Assembly: GCA_029210565.1 (NCBI GenBank)
Contig: JARGFQ010000003.1
Span: 124,001-188,000, forward strand
Direction of reading: 5' to 3'
Source of the DNA: Bacteroidales bacterium
GTDB lineage: Bacteria > Bacteroidota > Bacteroidia > Bacteroidales > VadinHA17
Length of the DNA: 64,000 nt
The notes under the pieces: model-generated
The model's database searches: none
Told to the model about the DNA's origin: nothing
Seen by the model: only the letters and a program-made list of their open reading frames with translations
Translations under genes and position numbers: made by a program
Shown: positions 45,927 through 55,429 of the stretch, piece after piece
Numbering within the stretch: position 1 is the stretch's first letter
Layout: each line of letters opens with the position of its first letter

Positions 45927-46574
45927 ATGGGACGCTATATTCATCACCTCATCCTCAAGGGGGAAGGCATGAATCTTGACTTCAAGTACTGCATCTCCGA
46001 TACGAGGAAGATCGCCCGCACCCTGTCAGCCTTCGCGAACAGTGAGGGAGGCAAGCTGCTCATCGGTGTCAGGGATAACGGATCATTGGCCGGAGTGCGA
46101 TCAGACGAAGAACTCTATATGATCGATGCTGCGGCAACCTTATACTGTAGCCCTGAGGTGGCGATCAGAACAAAAAATCATACCATTAATGGCAAGACCA
46201 TTCTTGAAGTCGATGTTCCCGGAAGTGCGGAAAAACCTGTCAGGGCAAAGGATGAGAACGGCAGATGGAGGGCCTATTTCCGGCAGCACGACCAAAACTT
46301 TATGGCTGACAGGGTTATACTACAGGTGTGGCGAAGGATTGGAAAGAACAGGGGCGTACTGTTGCGGTTTGACGATAAGGAGAATATGCTGTTAAGCCAC
46401 CTGCGCACCGAAGGAGAGATAACCGTCAGTGAATTCCGGCAACTTGCCGGCATAAACGGAAGAACGGCAGAAAAGATACTGAGTGATTTTATTCTCTGCG
46501 GCCTGATCAGTTATGAAGCAGGAGAAAAGGGAATCTTATACCGCCTGAGCGATGATTTTGCAACAGCAAAATAA
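45927..46574 (+). CDS. AlbA_2 / Schlafen-like ATP-binding-domain protein with winged helix
   Basis: The 215-residue protein keeps the AlbA_2 (divergent AAA_4) pattern: LILKGEGMNLDFKYCI, KIARTLSAFANSEGGKLLIGV and GSLAGVRSDEELYMIDAAA. The C-terminal 60 residues look like a winged helix (SHLRTEGEITVSEFRQLAGINGRTAEKILSDF). Full-length ATG 45927 is preferred because the conserved block begins before the internal Met at residue 15. Such proteins are often transcriptional regulators or nucleic-acid-binding factors. Its stop is two bases from that of the convergent SpoIIE gene. Confidence 0.85.
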   Translation: MGRYIHHLILKGEGMNLDFKYCISDTRKIARTLSAFANSEGGKLLIGVRDNGSLAGVRSDEELYMIDAAATLYCSPEVAIRTKNHTINGKTILEVDVPGSAEKPVRAKDENGRWRAYFRQHDQNFMADRVILQVWRRIGKNRGVLLRFDDKENMLLSHLRTEGEITVSEFRQLAGINGRTAEKILSDFILCGLISYEAGEKGILYRLSDDFATAK

Positions 46575-46576
46575 GC

Positions 46577-49500
46577 CTATTCAATCTTGAACCCCACGAC
46601 AAGGATGTCATCTGTCTGCGGCGCCGAGCCCTTCCAGCTCAGGAGCCTCTCCTCCAGTATCTCCTTCTGTCTGCTCATTGGGAAATTTTGTATCTCAAGA
46701 ATCAGGCTCCTGAAGTTTCCTCTCATGAATTTCCTGCCTGTTAAACCATTGAACTGGTCTGAATACCCGTCGGTGAAGAGGTAATAGGAAGTATCCTTCT
46801 CCAGTTTCCATTCCTGTCGTCTGAACTCATGCCCCTCCCTCTGCTGAACTCCTGCAGGGATTCTGTCCCCGTAAAGTGTCTCGATAATGTATTTACCATC
46901 CATCTGCACACCGTCAGCCTCTTCTCCGGAGTAACTGCTTAACTCCGCAGAATTCACCCCGCTCATCCCTCTTACCCTGAAACAATGTAAACCTGCGCCA
47001 GAGAATTCAACGGTACCGTTCCGCCGGTCAACGCCGATAATGGCAATCTCCATTGTCTCATGACGGCCGTCAGGAGTCTCCGAGGGCCCCAGTGCTCCAA
47101 TAAGTAGTTCGTGCAGTGCGTCCAGAACACCAGCAGTGGTGACCTTCTTTCTGCTGTTGAAAGCATCATTAAGGAAGGAGAGTCCCATAAGGGTCATCAT
47201 GGCAGATGAAACTCCATGGCCGGTACAGTCACCTACGGCAATAAAAAACCTGTTATCCCTCTCCGCAATCCAGTAAAAATCACCGCCGGCAGGATCACGC
47301 GGCGTGTTGAGAACAAAATAGTTCGGGAAAGTTTTTTGCAGCATATTTTCCGGGGGCAACAGGGCACGCTGTATCGTACCGGCATAGCTTATCAATGACT
47401 CCATCTTACTCTTACTGAGATCAGCCTCAAGACTTTTGTCGCCCAGCAGAGTCTCCAGCCGCCTGTTACGGTCATTAACCCTTGAGGAATTCATCCTCAT
47501 GATCAGGTAAAAGAGCAGGGATGCTGCTGCGGTAAAGAGCAGAATTGCAGGCAGGGTTGCATACCATCTCCTCTTAACCCTGAAGCCGTAGGTAACCTCG
47601 TCACTTTCGAGACCGGTAACCGTTTTGGCCTTAAGCCTGAACAGATAACTGCCGCCGGGGAGACTGGTGTAGTCTCTGAAAGCTCTCCTCTCCCACTTTG
47701 ACCAGTCATGGTCGAATCCCTCAAGCTTATACATGTATTCGGTCTTATCCTCTCCGGCATATGTAGTTGTAGTCCAGCTGAAAGTAATACTGTTTGATGC
47801 AGCCTTCAGCAGGGGTTTATCTTCTTCCGGTTGCACCGCCGAAGGTATTCTGACCCCGGTTGAGGTTTCGATGTAAAATGAATTGTCCATCAGCCGCTGA
47901 TCACCTGTTGCAATACAGGTTAACAGGGTGCTGAATGAACCGTAGTTGAACCCCAGTTTCGATTTATCAAGGACATATACCTTTCGCCCCTTTGTGATCC
48001 AAATATTATCGTCGATTGAGGCGATGCCGCCCGATGCCACGTCAGGAAGAAAATCAAACTGCTTTCTGAATACCACATGTCCCTGGCTCGTCGCGTTGAC
48101 CAGGGCATCAAAATGGCGACCGTCGAAACCGGAAACATATATGTCACCGCCGGGCGTCTTAAAGAGGCTGTGTATCATTGCCCTGTCAAATGTGTTACCC
48201 GTCAACACCTGATCCTTTGCAAACCGGTCATTACCTTCATTATAGCTGTATATCCCCCTGCCTGTCCCGAGGTAAAGCCTCTCATCTATAAAGGAGACAG
48301 TGTTCAGGGTGTCGCACTCAATGCCGCTATCCCGGCCATAACGAATAAAAACTATATCGCTGGCATCACATCTCATGCGTGTGATGCCGGCAGCAGCGGA
48401 AGTAAGGATCCACCATACTCCGGGAGCAGACTGTTCGATAGCCTCTATCCTGCCCGGCAGTTCGTTCTTCAGGCTGGTATTCACAATTTTCCAGCCACCC
48501 CCTGAATACCTGAGGGTCCTTATGATACCGTCACTTGATCCTGTGATTACATTTAAAGCATCATACCTGTCAGATCTGACAACTGTTATGCCGGACCTGG
48601 CCAGCAGACGAAAGGCAGATCCGTTTTGTCTGAGCTGCCACAGGCCATCAGAGGCTGCTGCCAGCAGAACGGTATCATCAGGCAGCATCACAGTCTGCAG
48701 GTCAGAGACCTGGCCGACGGGGAGTTCTGTCTGCATGAAGCGCATCACACCCATACTATCAGTAAAGCTCCTGTGTATTCCATCGTAACCGGCCACGTAA
48801 ACGGATGCGCCGAATTCTTCAATATCGCCCGGAGGCGACTCTATGCCTGATGTGCTGCCAAACTCGTTTGCAGGCAGTGAGACGTATGCCCTGTTGATGA
48901 ATCCCCTGGTGCAGAACCACAGCTGGGAGTTGGAGGCATAGTCACAGTACATGGCTGTCACGGTTGACTCTCTCAGCCCTGAGGTCGTTTTGGAGATATG
49001 CTGCAGCAGCCTGCCTTCATGACTAAAGATATATACTCCGTCGCCGGAGAGACCTACCGCCACAGCCCTGCCGGGAAGGGTTACCGCACCTGTCACTCCC
49101 CCGATCGTTAACCGTCTGTTATCAACCGGATCAAGAAACTGCCGGTTTACGGTTCCGGTCCGGTGATTGAAAAGAATCAGACCGTCTTCTGCAGTGATTA
49201 TCAAAATATTGTCACGGTCATACGGAAGAAGGGTGACAAAACGGACCATTCTTATCTCATCCCCTCCTGGAACCTGCGTCAACCTGCCGTCTGAGTACTC
49301 AAGGAGCCCTTGCCTGTTATCTGCGACGATCACCTTCCCGTAAGCTGACAGGATGATGGAAATACTTCTGACCCCGTACTCCCTGTCCAGATCGCTTACA
49401 TGAACCGAGTCGCCGGAGAGATCATACAGGTAGAGTCTGCTTCTGTCGGCAATAATCACCCTGTTGCTGTCAGCGGTAATAGAACGAATTGAACCTACCT

Positions 49501-49888
49501 CTGTGCGTGATAAGGAATCAATGATCCTGTCAGTGAGAGAGCTGAATGCAAGTACACCTGAAGCCACCGGCTGGAGGAGTCCGAAATCGCCCTCCCCTCC
49601 TGCGTATACCAATCCTCTGTGATCTGATGCAAGAGCTGTCACCCTCTGCAGGCCAGGCATGGGGATAAGGCCCCAGTGCTGACCGTCATAGGTGACTATC
49701 CCATTTGATTCGTTGCCAAAATACATGACACCGCGTGTATCCATGGTAATGCACCTGTTCTCAAGGTCACCCGGCGTCTCGGCAGCATCAAACCAGCTGA
49801 TCAGAGGTACCCCGGTCCTGTTGATCTGAGCTGTGACTGACAATGACAGTGCCAGAAGGAAGAGAGTTAACAGAGTGTGGTTCTTCAT
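46577..49888 (-). CDS. Beta-propeller sensor with SpoIIE/PP2C phosphatase domain
   Basis: The 1103-residue protein has a signal peptide, a long beta-propeller (about 25-640) of repeated sheets in the style of two-component regulator propellers, and a Y_Y_Y-like Ig domain (about 670-765, EYMYKLEGFDHDWSKWERRAF). One membrane helix follows (LPAILLFTAAASLLFYLIM), then a short coiled coil, and a C-terminal SpoIIE/PP2C domain (about 840-1100) with AGGDFYWIAERDNRFFIAVGDCTGHG and LFTDGYSDQFNG metal-binding Asp positions. The phosphatase would be on the cytoplasmic side and the propeller in the periplasm, so it is a transmembrane signalling protein. A target anti-sigma-factor antagonist is not in the window. 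Confidence 0.88.
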   Translation of the reverse strand: MKNHTLLTLFLLALSLSVTAQINRTGVPLISWFDAAETPGDLENRCITMDTRGVMYFGNESNGIVTYDGQHWGLIPMPGLQRVTALASDHRGLVYAGGEGDFGLLQPVASGVLAFSSLTDRIIDSLSRTEVGSIRSITADSNRVIIADRSRLYLYDLSGDSVHVSDLDREYGVRSISIILSAYGKVIVADNRQGLLEYSDGRLTQVPGGDEIRMVRFVTLLPYDRDNILIITAEDGLILFNHRTGTVNRQFLDPVDNRRLTIGGVTGAVTLPGRAVAVGLSGDGVYIFSHEGRLLQHISKTTSGLRESTVTAMYCDYASNSQLWFCTRGFINRAYVSLPANEFGSTSGIESPPGDIEEFGASVYVAGYDGIHRSFTDSMGVMRFMQTELPVGQVSDLQTVMLPDDTVLLAAASDGLWQLRQNGSAFRLLARSGITVVRSDRYDALNVITGSSDGIIRTLRYSGGGWKIVNTSLKNELPGRIEAIEQSAPGVWWILTSAAAGITRMRCDASDIVFIRYGRDSGIECDTLNTVSFIDERLYLGTGRGIYSYNEGNDRFAKDQVLTGNTFDRAMIHSLFKTPGGDIYVSGFDGRHFDALVNATSQGHVVFRKQFDFLPDVASGGIASIDDNIWITKGRKVYVLDKSKLGFNYGSFSTLLTCIATGDQRLMDNSFYIETSTGVRIPSAVQPEEDKPLLKAASNSITFSWTTTTYAGEDKTEYMYKLEGFDHDWSKWERRAFRDYTSLPGGSYLFRLKAKTVTGLESDEVTYGFRVKRRWYATLPAILLFTAAASLLFYLIMRMNSSRVNDRNRRLETLLGDKSLEADLSKSKMESLISYAGTIQRALLPPENMLQKTFPNYFVLNTPRDPAGGDFYWIAERDNRFFIAVGDCTGHGVSSAMMTLMGLSFLNDAFNSRKKVTTAGVLDALHELLIGALGPSETPDGRHETMEIAIIGVDRRNGTVEFSGAGLHCFRVRGMSGVNSAELSSYSGEEADGVQMDGKYIIETLYGDRIPAGVQQREGHEFRRQEWKLEKDTSYYLFTDGYSDQFNGLTGRKFMRGNFRSLILEIQNFPMSRQKEILEERLLSWKGSAPQTDDILVVGFKIE

Positions 49889-50008
49889 CCCCTCGGTAGT
49901 TACCCTAAGATTACCTGTTAAATATACAAATTCAATTTGATATCGTGACGGCGATCATTGGCATTCATTTTGAGATAATTTAATTATCTTGGCTTCCAGT
50001 ATTCAGGT

Positions 50009-53000
50009 ATGAGGGTAATTTACAGAGCCGTTCTGCTGGTGACATCTGGCTTGCTGCTTGCCGGTCAGCCCGTTGTACTGGCCCAGTCTCCTGGTCATCA
50101 AAGCGCATTTGAAAGCGGCAGAGTGACCGGAAAGGGTTTTACACCCCTCATCTCATACCGTAATGAGACACACCGCCTGCACGGGATTACCGATCCTTCA
50201 GGTAAATATTTCAGGCTCTTTCTTCCCGGTCATCATCACACCTCCGTATCAGGACAACCGGAATTGCCGGTATACAGCCGCCTGATGGAGGTGCCTGCTG
50301 ACATGACTCTTGAGGTGACTGTCAAAGGAGTACAGTCGCGCAGGATACGGTTCTCAGAGCATACGCCGGGCAGGTCCGAGCTCTTCCCTGTCCAGCCTGC
50401 ACGGACCAAAAATGAAAAGCAGGATGAGAAGGTGTCCGTAAAAGACAAAAGGGTATACCAAACAAACGGTATTATTGAACATGATACGGTGACAGTCACC
50501 CATGAGGGTATCTTCAGGGGAAAAAAACTGGTTAACATCGCTGTCTATCCTGCCTTCTACAATCCGGCAGGCGGATACGTTGACCTGATCACCGATATGG
50601 ACCTGCACATCTCCCTCAAGCCATCACCAACAAAGGGAGGCGAGGAGGAACTGCTTGGCGGTGATAAGGGAGGCTATGCATCTGCAGCATATATACCGGG
50701 ATATACCGACAGGCCTGTAAACATGGTGATAGTCACCGATTCGCTCTTCAGAAAGCATCTGACACCCCTGGTGAGGTGGAAAATGCTCAAGGGTATTAAG
50801 ACAACCATATTCTATAAGGGTTCCGGTCCCGCTGATACCGTATACTATGACCTGAAGAAGAGGATCTCTGAATTCTACTTCCGTTCCCTGGATTCGGACG
50901 TCCCCGTCCAGTATCTGCTCATCGTCGGCGATCCCTCCCTGGTACCCACATCACGGGGTACCACTAATGTCTCGGACCTCTACTACGGGGAGTTTGACGG
51001 CGAGGGAGACTATATCCCTGAGCTCTTCATCGGACGGTTGCCCGTTGCTGACACTACCCAGCTGAAAGCAATGGTTAAGAAGATCATTGACTATGAGACC
51101 TTCAGCTACGATCAGTCCAACAACTTCTGGGCCGGAGCTCTTGCCACCGCCGGCAATGCCCCGGGCATCTATGAGACCTACATGAACGGCCAGGTGCAGT
51201 ATATTTATAATAATTACCTTGCCCCCGACACCTCACTCAATGCAGTCAGATGGCTGTTTCCCGACGCACCCCAGAAGGATGATTCCCTGAAGCTTGTTTT
51301 TAACAGCGGCCTGGGCCTTCTGAACTATACCGGGCACGGAGAAGCTTCCGGCTTCAGTGACCCTGTTTTTAAGGTCTCCACTGTCAGTGAGCTTAACAAT
51401 CTCGATGAGTACCCCCTGATAATTGCCAATGCGTGCCGGACGGCACAGATAAATGTTACACCCAATTTCGGATCATCCATCGTTACTGCCCCGAATAAGG
51501 GTGCCATCGGTTATATCGGTTGTACCAATGACTCTTACTGGACGGATGACTTCTTCTGGGCTGTCGGGCCCGGGACCCCCGGACTGGATGTGACGTACGA
51601 GAATACGGGTACCGGTGCATTCGACAAGCTCTTTCACACCCATGGAGAGCCCCCGGGAGAGTGGTATCACACCATGGGACAGGTAAACTTTTCGGGCAAT
51701 ATGTCCGTCTCGGCAAGCACCAGCCCGAGAAAACGATATTACTGGGAAACATATATTCTTCTGGGAGACCCGTCACTGGCACCGGTAATAGGCAGACCCG
51801 ACACCTTTGAGATTGAGCTGCCTGACAGGCTGCCCCAGGAACTGGAGTCACTGAACTTCTTTGCCAAACCGTTTGCCTACGCGGCAATTTCCGATTTTGA
51901 CACACTCTGGGATGCCAGGTTCGTAAGCCCATCCGGTAACATCAGCCTCTCCCTGCCTACGGGAGTTAAGGACTCGTGCCTGCTTGTAATAACCGGCCAG
52001 AACATGATACCTTTCATGAAGACACTTCATTTTGGAGATGTCGCGGGTCCATATCTGGTAGCAGGTGATATCGCTTTTGTTGATTCAGGAGGAGGGGGTA
52101 CCACCGACGGATACCCCGATTACGGCGAGACGATCAACCTCAGTGTGACCATCAGCAACCTTGGCAAGAGCCCGACATCAAACCTTACAGCAACACTGAC
52201 AGTTACCTCCGGCATGATTACGGTAGAGTCGGGAACAGAATATATCGGTGTCGTGAATCCTGGATCAACATTTACAGTCAACGGAAGTTTTGTTTTCACC
52301 GTTTCCGATGAAGTGGAAGACGGTGAACTGGCATCACTGATGCTGAACCTTACCGACAACAACAATCACTACAGTTTCGGGATAGATATGACCCTTCGTG
52401 CTCCGCAGCTGGAAATCGTCTCCTCTGTCCATGATGATTCATCCACCGGAAACTCAAACTTCCTGCCCGATCCCGGTGAGACAATAAACATCAGGGTTAA
52501 AGTCAGGAACAAAGGGTCATCATCTGCCAGCGGTACTGTTACCCTCAGCCCGGTTAATGCACTTCTCAATCTTCAGGAAGGCACCAAAGAAACTGGAATC
52601 GTCCTGCCGGGCGAGAACAGCGAGATTGTCTTTGAGACGGTAATCTCTGATCACGCGGCTCCGGGTACCGTTATCCCCTACGACGTAAGCTTTGTCTGCG
52701 GCAACTATGAAGCACAGGGAAACTGGAGCCTGAGCACCGGAAAGACAAGGGAGACATGGGAGTTTAACAGGTTTGACGTCTTCCCCTGGATCCGGCAGGA
52801 GACAAATCAGTGGACCATCACCTCTTCGGATTCGTATGAGAACATTCTTTCTGCAAGAACGGGCCCTATAACTGACAAGAGCAGCTCAGTGCTCGCAATA
52901 CGGGTCAACAATCCCGTGAGAGACACTGTCTCGTTCTGGTCACGTGCCTCCTCAGAACCGATCTACGACCAGCTTGTATTCAGGATCGACAGTGCAAACA

Positions 53001-53761
53001 GCCTGGCATTGTCGGGTGATACCCCCTGGGAACTGTATAGCTATATCCTCTCTCCCGGAGTGCATTTCCTTGAATGGATCTATAGCAAGGATGTTTCTCT
53101 CTCAGGAGGCCTGGATGCCGCATGGATAGACCAGATAACATTCCCCGACATTTCATTCCTGGAAGCTGACCTGAATATCGATACTGTATATCCCCCTGAT
53201 GCCCTGGCCGACCTTGGGAACATCATCATTTCAGGACGGATAATCAACCTGGGGCTTACAGCCCTGACAAGCTTCCCGCTGGCTTACAGAATCAACGCCG
53301 GAGATCCTGTCATTGAGACCTTCTTCGTGAAGATTGATCCGGGGGATACGGTTGACGTCTCCTTCGCAACGAAATCCAGCTTCCTCCCGGATGTCAGTTA
53401 CCTGATAGAGATCATAAACCGCCTTCCCGAAGACGGATATGCCGGCAATGACACAGCCCGCGTCTCTTATGTGAAGTCAGGCATTGGCCCGGAGATACCG
53501 GCAGAAAGTGTCAGGGCAGTCCCCAACCCCTTCAGGGATAATTTTGTACTTGAGGTAAATTTCGAGGGATTTGAATCTGCCTCGATGGAGATAATCGACG
53601 CAACGGGAAGGATTGTGCTGAGATCCACTTACGAACTCACCTCCGGCAGGAACCGTATACCGTTCAACTGCCGCCACCTGGCACCGGGAGTCTATGCCCT
53701 TAGGATACAGGCCGGTGGCAAGAGCCGCCTGCTGAAGCTGGTAAAGGTTATGCCCCCGTAG
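50009..53761 (+). CDS. Gingipain-like C25 peptidase with T9SS sorting domain
   Basis: The 1250-residue protein starts with a signal peptide (about 1-25) and a propeptide-like region (about 40-220). The C25 catalytic domain follows (about 235-600): His443 in LNYTGHGEASG and Cys476 in ANACRTAQ, spaced 33 residues as in gingipain R (His211/Cys244). Later come a CARDB-like Ig region (about 690-910) and a MAM-like piece. The C-terminal 75 residues are a T9SS type A domain (VPNPFRDNFVLEVNF, IIDATGRIVL, LAPGVYALRIQ, KLVKV). It would be secreted to the surface and cut proteins. No PorU-like role is evident. Confidence 0.88.
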   Translation: MRVIYRAVLLVTSGLLLAGQPVVLAQSPGHQSAFESGRVTGKGFTPLISYRNETHRLHGITDPSGKYFRLFLPGHHHTSVSGQPELPVYSRLMEVPADMTLEVTVKGVQSRRIRFSEHTPGRSELFPVQPARTKNEKQDEKVSVKDKRVYQTNGIIEHDTVTVTHEGIFRGKKLVNIAVYPAFYNPAGGYVDLITDMDLHISLKPSPTKGGEEELLGGDKGGYASAAYIPGYTDRPVNMVIVTDSLFRKHLTPLVRWKMLKGIKTTIFYKGSGPADTVYYDLKKRISEFYFRSLDSDVPVQYLLIVGDPSLVPTSRGTTNVSDLYYGEFDGEGDYIPELFIGRLPVADTTQLKAMVKKIIDYETFSYDQSNNFWAGALATAGNAPGIYETYMNGQVQYIYNNYLAPDTSLNAVRWLFPDAPQKDDSLKLVFNSGLGLLNYTGHGEASGFSDPVFKVSTVSELNNLDEYPLIIANACRTAQINVTPNFGSSIVTAPNKGAIGYIGCTNDSYWTDDFFWAVGPGTPGLDVTYENTGTGAFDKLFHTHGEPPGEWYHTMGQVNFSGNMSVSASTSPRKRYYWETYILLGDPSLAPVIGRPDTFEIELPDRLPQELESLNFFAKPFAYAAISDFDTLWDARFVSPSGNISLSLPTGVKDSCLLVITGQNMIPFMKTLHFGDVAGPYLVAGDIAFVDSGGGGTTDGYPDYGETINLSVTISNLGKSPTSNLTATLTVTSGMITVESGTEYIGVVNPGSTFTVNGSFVFTVSDEVEDGELASLMLNLTDNNNHYSFGIDMTLRAPQLEIVSSVHDDSSTGNSNFLPDPGETINIRVKVRNKGSSSASGTVTLSPVNALLNLQEGTKETGIVLPGENSEIVFETVISDHAAPGTVIPYDVSFVCGNYEAQGNWSLSTGKTRETWEFNRFDVFPWIRQETNQWTITSSDSYENILSARTGPITDKSSSVLAIRVNNPVRDTVSFWSRASSEPIYDQLVFRIDSANSLALSGDTPWELYSYILSPGVHFLEWIYSKDVSLSGGLDAAWIDQITFPDISFLEADLNIDTVYPPDALADLGNIIISGRIINLGLTALTSFPLAYRINAGDPVIETFFVKIDPGDTVDVSFATKSSFLPDVSYLIEIINRLPEDGYAGNDTARVSYVKSGIGPEIPAESVRAVPNPFRDNFVLEVNFEGFESASMEIIDATGRIVLRSTYELTSGRNRIPFNCRHLAPGVYALRIQAGGKSRLLKLVKVMPP

Positions 53762-53767
53762 AGCCTG

Positions 53768-53785
53768 CCCCCGATCCATCGGGGG
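53768..53785. terminator. Hairpin after the C25 protease gene
   Basis: CCCCCGAT (53768-53775) and ATCGGGGG (53778-53785) form an 8-bp perfect stem, without a T run. It begins seven bases after the stop and could be a weak terminator or a repeat. Confidence 0.4.
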
Positions 53786-53896
53786 TTGAGGTATTGCAGA
53801 CTCCGCAGGTGTAATGAAAACCCCATACCACGCAGCGCCCGTCCCGATATATCTGGAGTTATAGTATTGTATAACTTTAAATTACAACAATAATCC

Positions 53897-54481
53897 ATGA
53901 AATCAGACAGAACAGGCCGCGAGGAAGCTCTCGCGCTCTTCAAAAAATACAACCAGTCCGACAGCCTCCTCAAACATGCACTCTCAGTTGAGGGTGTCAT
54001 GCGATACATGGCCCGCAAACATGGCGAGGATGAGGAGATGTGGGGTGTGATAGGACTGATCCATGACCTCGACTACGAGATGTATCCCGACCAGCACTGT
54101 ACTATGACCGAAAAGATACTTCGTGAAGGGGGCTGGCCGGAGGAGTACATCAGAGCAGTAATAAGCCACGGTTACGGCATCTGCTCCGATACAGAGCCTC
54201 AGAGCCTGCTGGAAAAGACTCTTTTTGCCGTTGATGAGCTCACCGGCCTTGTTGCCACCAGCGCCCTGGTACGGCCTTCAAAAAGCGTGATGGATATGGA
54301 GGCGAGATCGGTACGAAAAAAATGGACAGACAAACGGTTTGCGGCCGGCGTTGACCGCAACGTAATAGAAAAGGGGGCGGCGATGCTGGGTGTTGAACTC
54401 AGTGATCTTATCACTGACACCATAATGGGTATGCGCGATGTGGCCGAAGATATCGGCCTTATGGGTAACCCGCCACAATAG
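53897..54481 (+). CDS. HD-domain hydrolase
   Basis: The 194-residue protein has an HD-superfamily core: LLKHALSVEG (His27), GLIHDLDYE (His56, Asp57), YIRAVISHGYG, and FAVDELTGLVA with the last Asp. The layout matches the small HDIG group that hydrolyses phosphate esters of nucleotides, though the substrate is not known. It stands by itself between the C25 protease and the convergent DUF1080 gene, and shares with the latter a bidirectional terminator. Confidence 0.85.
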   Translation: MKSDRTGREEALALFKKYNQSDSLLKHALSVEGVMRYMARKHGEDEEMWGVIGLIHDLDYEMYPDQHCTMTEKILREGGWPEEYIRAVISHGYGICSDTEPQSLLEKTLFAVDELTGLVATSALVRPSKSVMDMEARSVRKKWTDKRFAAGVDRNVIEKGAAMLGVELSDLITDTIMGMRDVAEDIGLMGNPPQ

Positions 54482-54592
54482 ATAAAACAGGACCCACCCC
54501 CGGAAATCTAGAAGCTTCTTATCAAGCGTGTAAGCAAAAAGAATGTGGCCAGGTCGGCTAACCGCCTATCATTGGTTTTATAAATCCCCGGG

Positions 54593-54626
54593 TAAAAAAA
54601 AGCGCCGGAATTACCCGGCGCTTTTA
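54593..54626. terminator. Bidirectional terminator
   Basis: AGCGCCGG (54601-54608) and CCGGCGCT (54615-54622) form an 8-bp perfect stem with a 6-nt loop. Eight A lie on the left and TTTT on the right, so both the HD and DUF1080 transcripts can stop here. Confidence 0.88.
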
Positions 54627-54648
54627 ATTAATTGGTCAGCAGCTTTCG

Positions 54649-55395
54649 TTAAAGCTCCCTGATCTGTATATTTCTGAACCAGACATCATCACCGTGGTCC
54701 TGCAGAACTATGTAGCCCTCTGTGGCGATATTAGCCCAGTCAGGATTCTCTGCCGGCCATTTGCTGTCCTGTATGATAGCGTTAAACTCCGGTGTCCAGA
54801 GATGGTACTCAAGGACCGTCTCGCCGTTCTGGATATGCCATACTGAGCCCTTGTATACCTTTATCTCCGCGGTGTTCCACTCACCTGCCGGCTTTGCATT
54901 CTGGGGCACTGCAGGTATCAGGTCATAGAGAGACCCGGCCTGCCGGTTTCCATTCTTCCCTGCCTGAGCATCCGGGTGACGTTCATTGTCGAGGATCTGC
55001 ATTTCAGGACCGGTTTTCCATGGTTCCGACCACTCAGGACTTTCCTGGACAAGGTACATGATACCGCTGTTGCCGCCTTCGGATATCTTCCACTCCAGCT
55101 TAAGGTGGAAATTTGAAAACTTCCTGTCATAAAGGATATCGTCGCCTTTACCGCCTGCTTCTCCCCTGCCGGAGCCTATGCAATGCAGTGTTCCGTCAAT
55201 GATCTCCCAGCCCTGCTCGGGGAAGGTCTCCTTGTTGTAGTTGCGCCATCCCTGTGTGGTGGTCCCGTCAAACAGGAAGGTCCATACTTCGGCATCGGTG
55301 GATTTCTGCTCAACCGCCTTCTTTGATTTTCCCGGTCCGCAGGAGACAAACGCAACTGCCACAGCAAGAACAAACATTAATTTCAATACTTTCAT
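54649..55395 (-). CDS. DUF1080 / 3-keto-disaccharide hydrolase-like lipoprotein
   Basis: The 248-residue protein has a lipoprotein signal ending FVSC (Cys19), followed by a single DUF1080 (3keto-disac_hyd) beta-sandwich: WTFLFDGTTTQGWRNYN, GWEIIDGTLHCIGSGRG, LKLEWKISEGGNSGIMYLVQE and IQDSKWPAENPDWANIATEGYIVLQDHGD. The family includes enzymes that act on 3-keto-glycosides. It follows a Gfo/Idh oxidoreductase gene by 34 bp. Such pairing fits a pathway in which a sugar is first oxidised at C3 and then cleaved. Confidence 0.88.
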   Translation of the reverse strand: MKVLKLMFVLAVAVAFVSCGPGKSKKAVEQKSTDAEVWTFLFDGTTTQGWRNYNKETFPEQGWEIIDGTLHCIGSGRGEAGGKGDDILYDRKFSNFHLKLEWKISEGGNSGIMYLVQESPEWSEPWKTGPEMQILDNERHPDAQAGKNGNRQAGSLYDLIPAVPQNAKPAGEWNTAEIKVYKGSVWHIQNGETVLEYHLWTPEFNAIIQDSKWPAENPDWANIATEGYIVLQDHGDDVWFRNIQIREL

Positions 55396-55429
55396 ATTCG
55401 TCAGATTTTATTGGTTAATTGATTAATAA

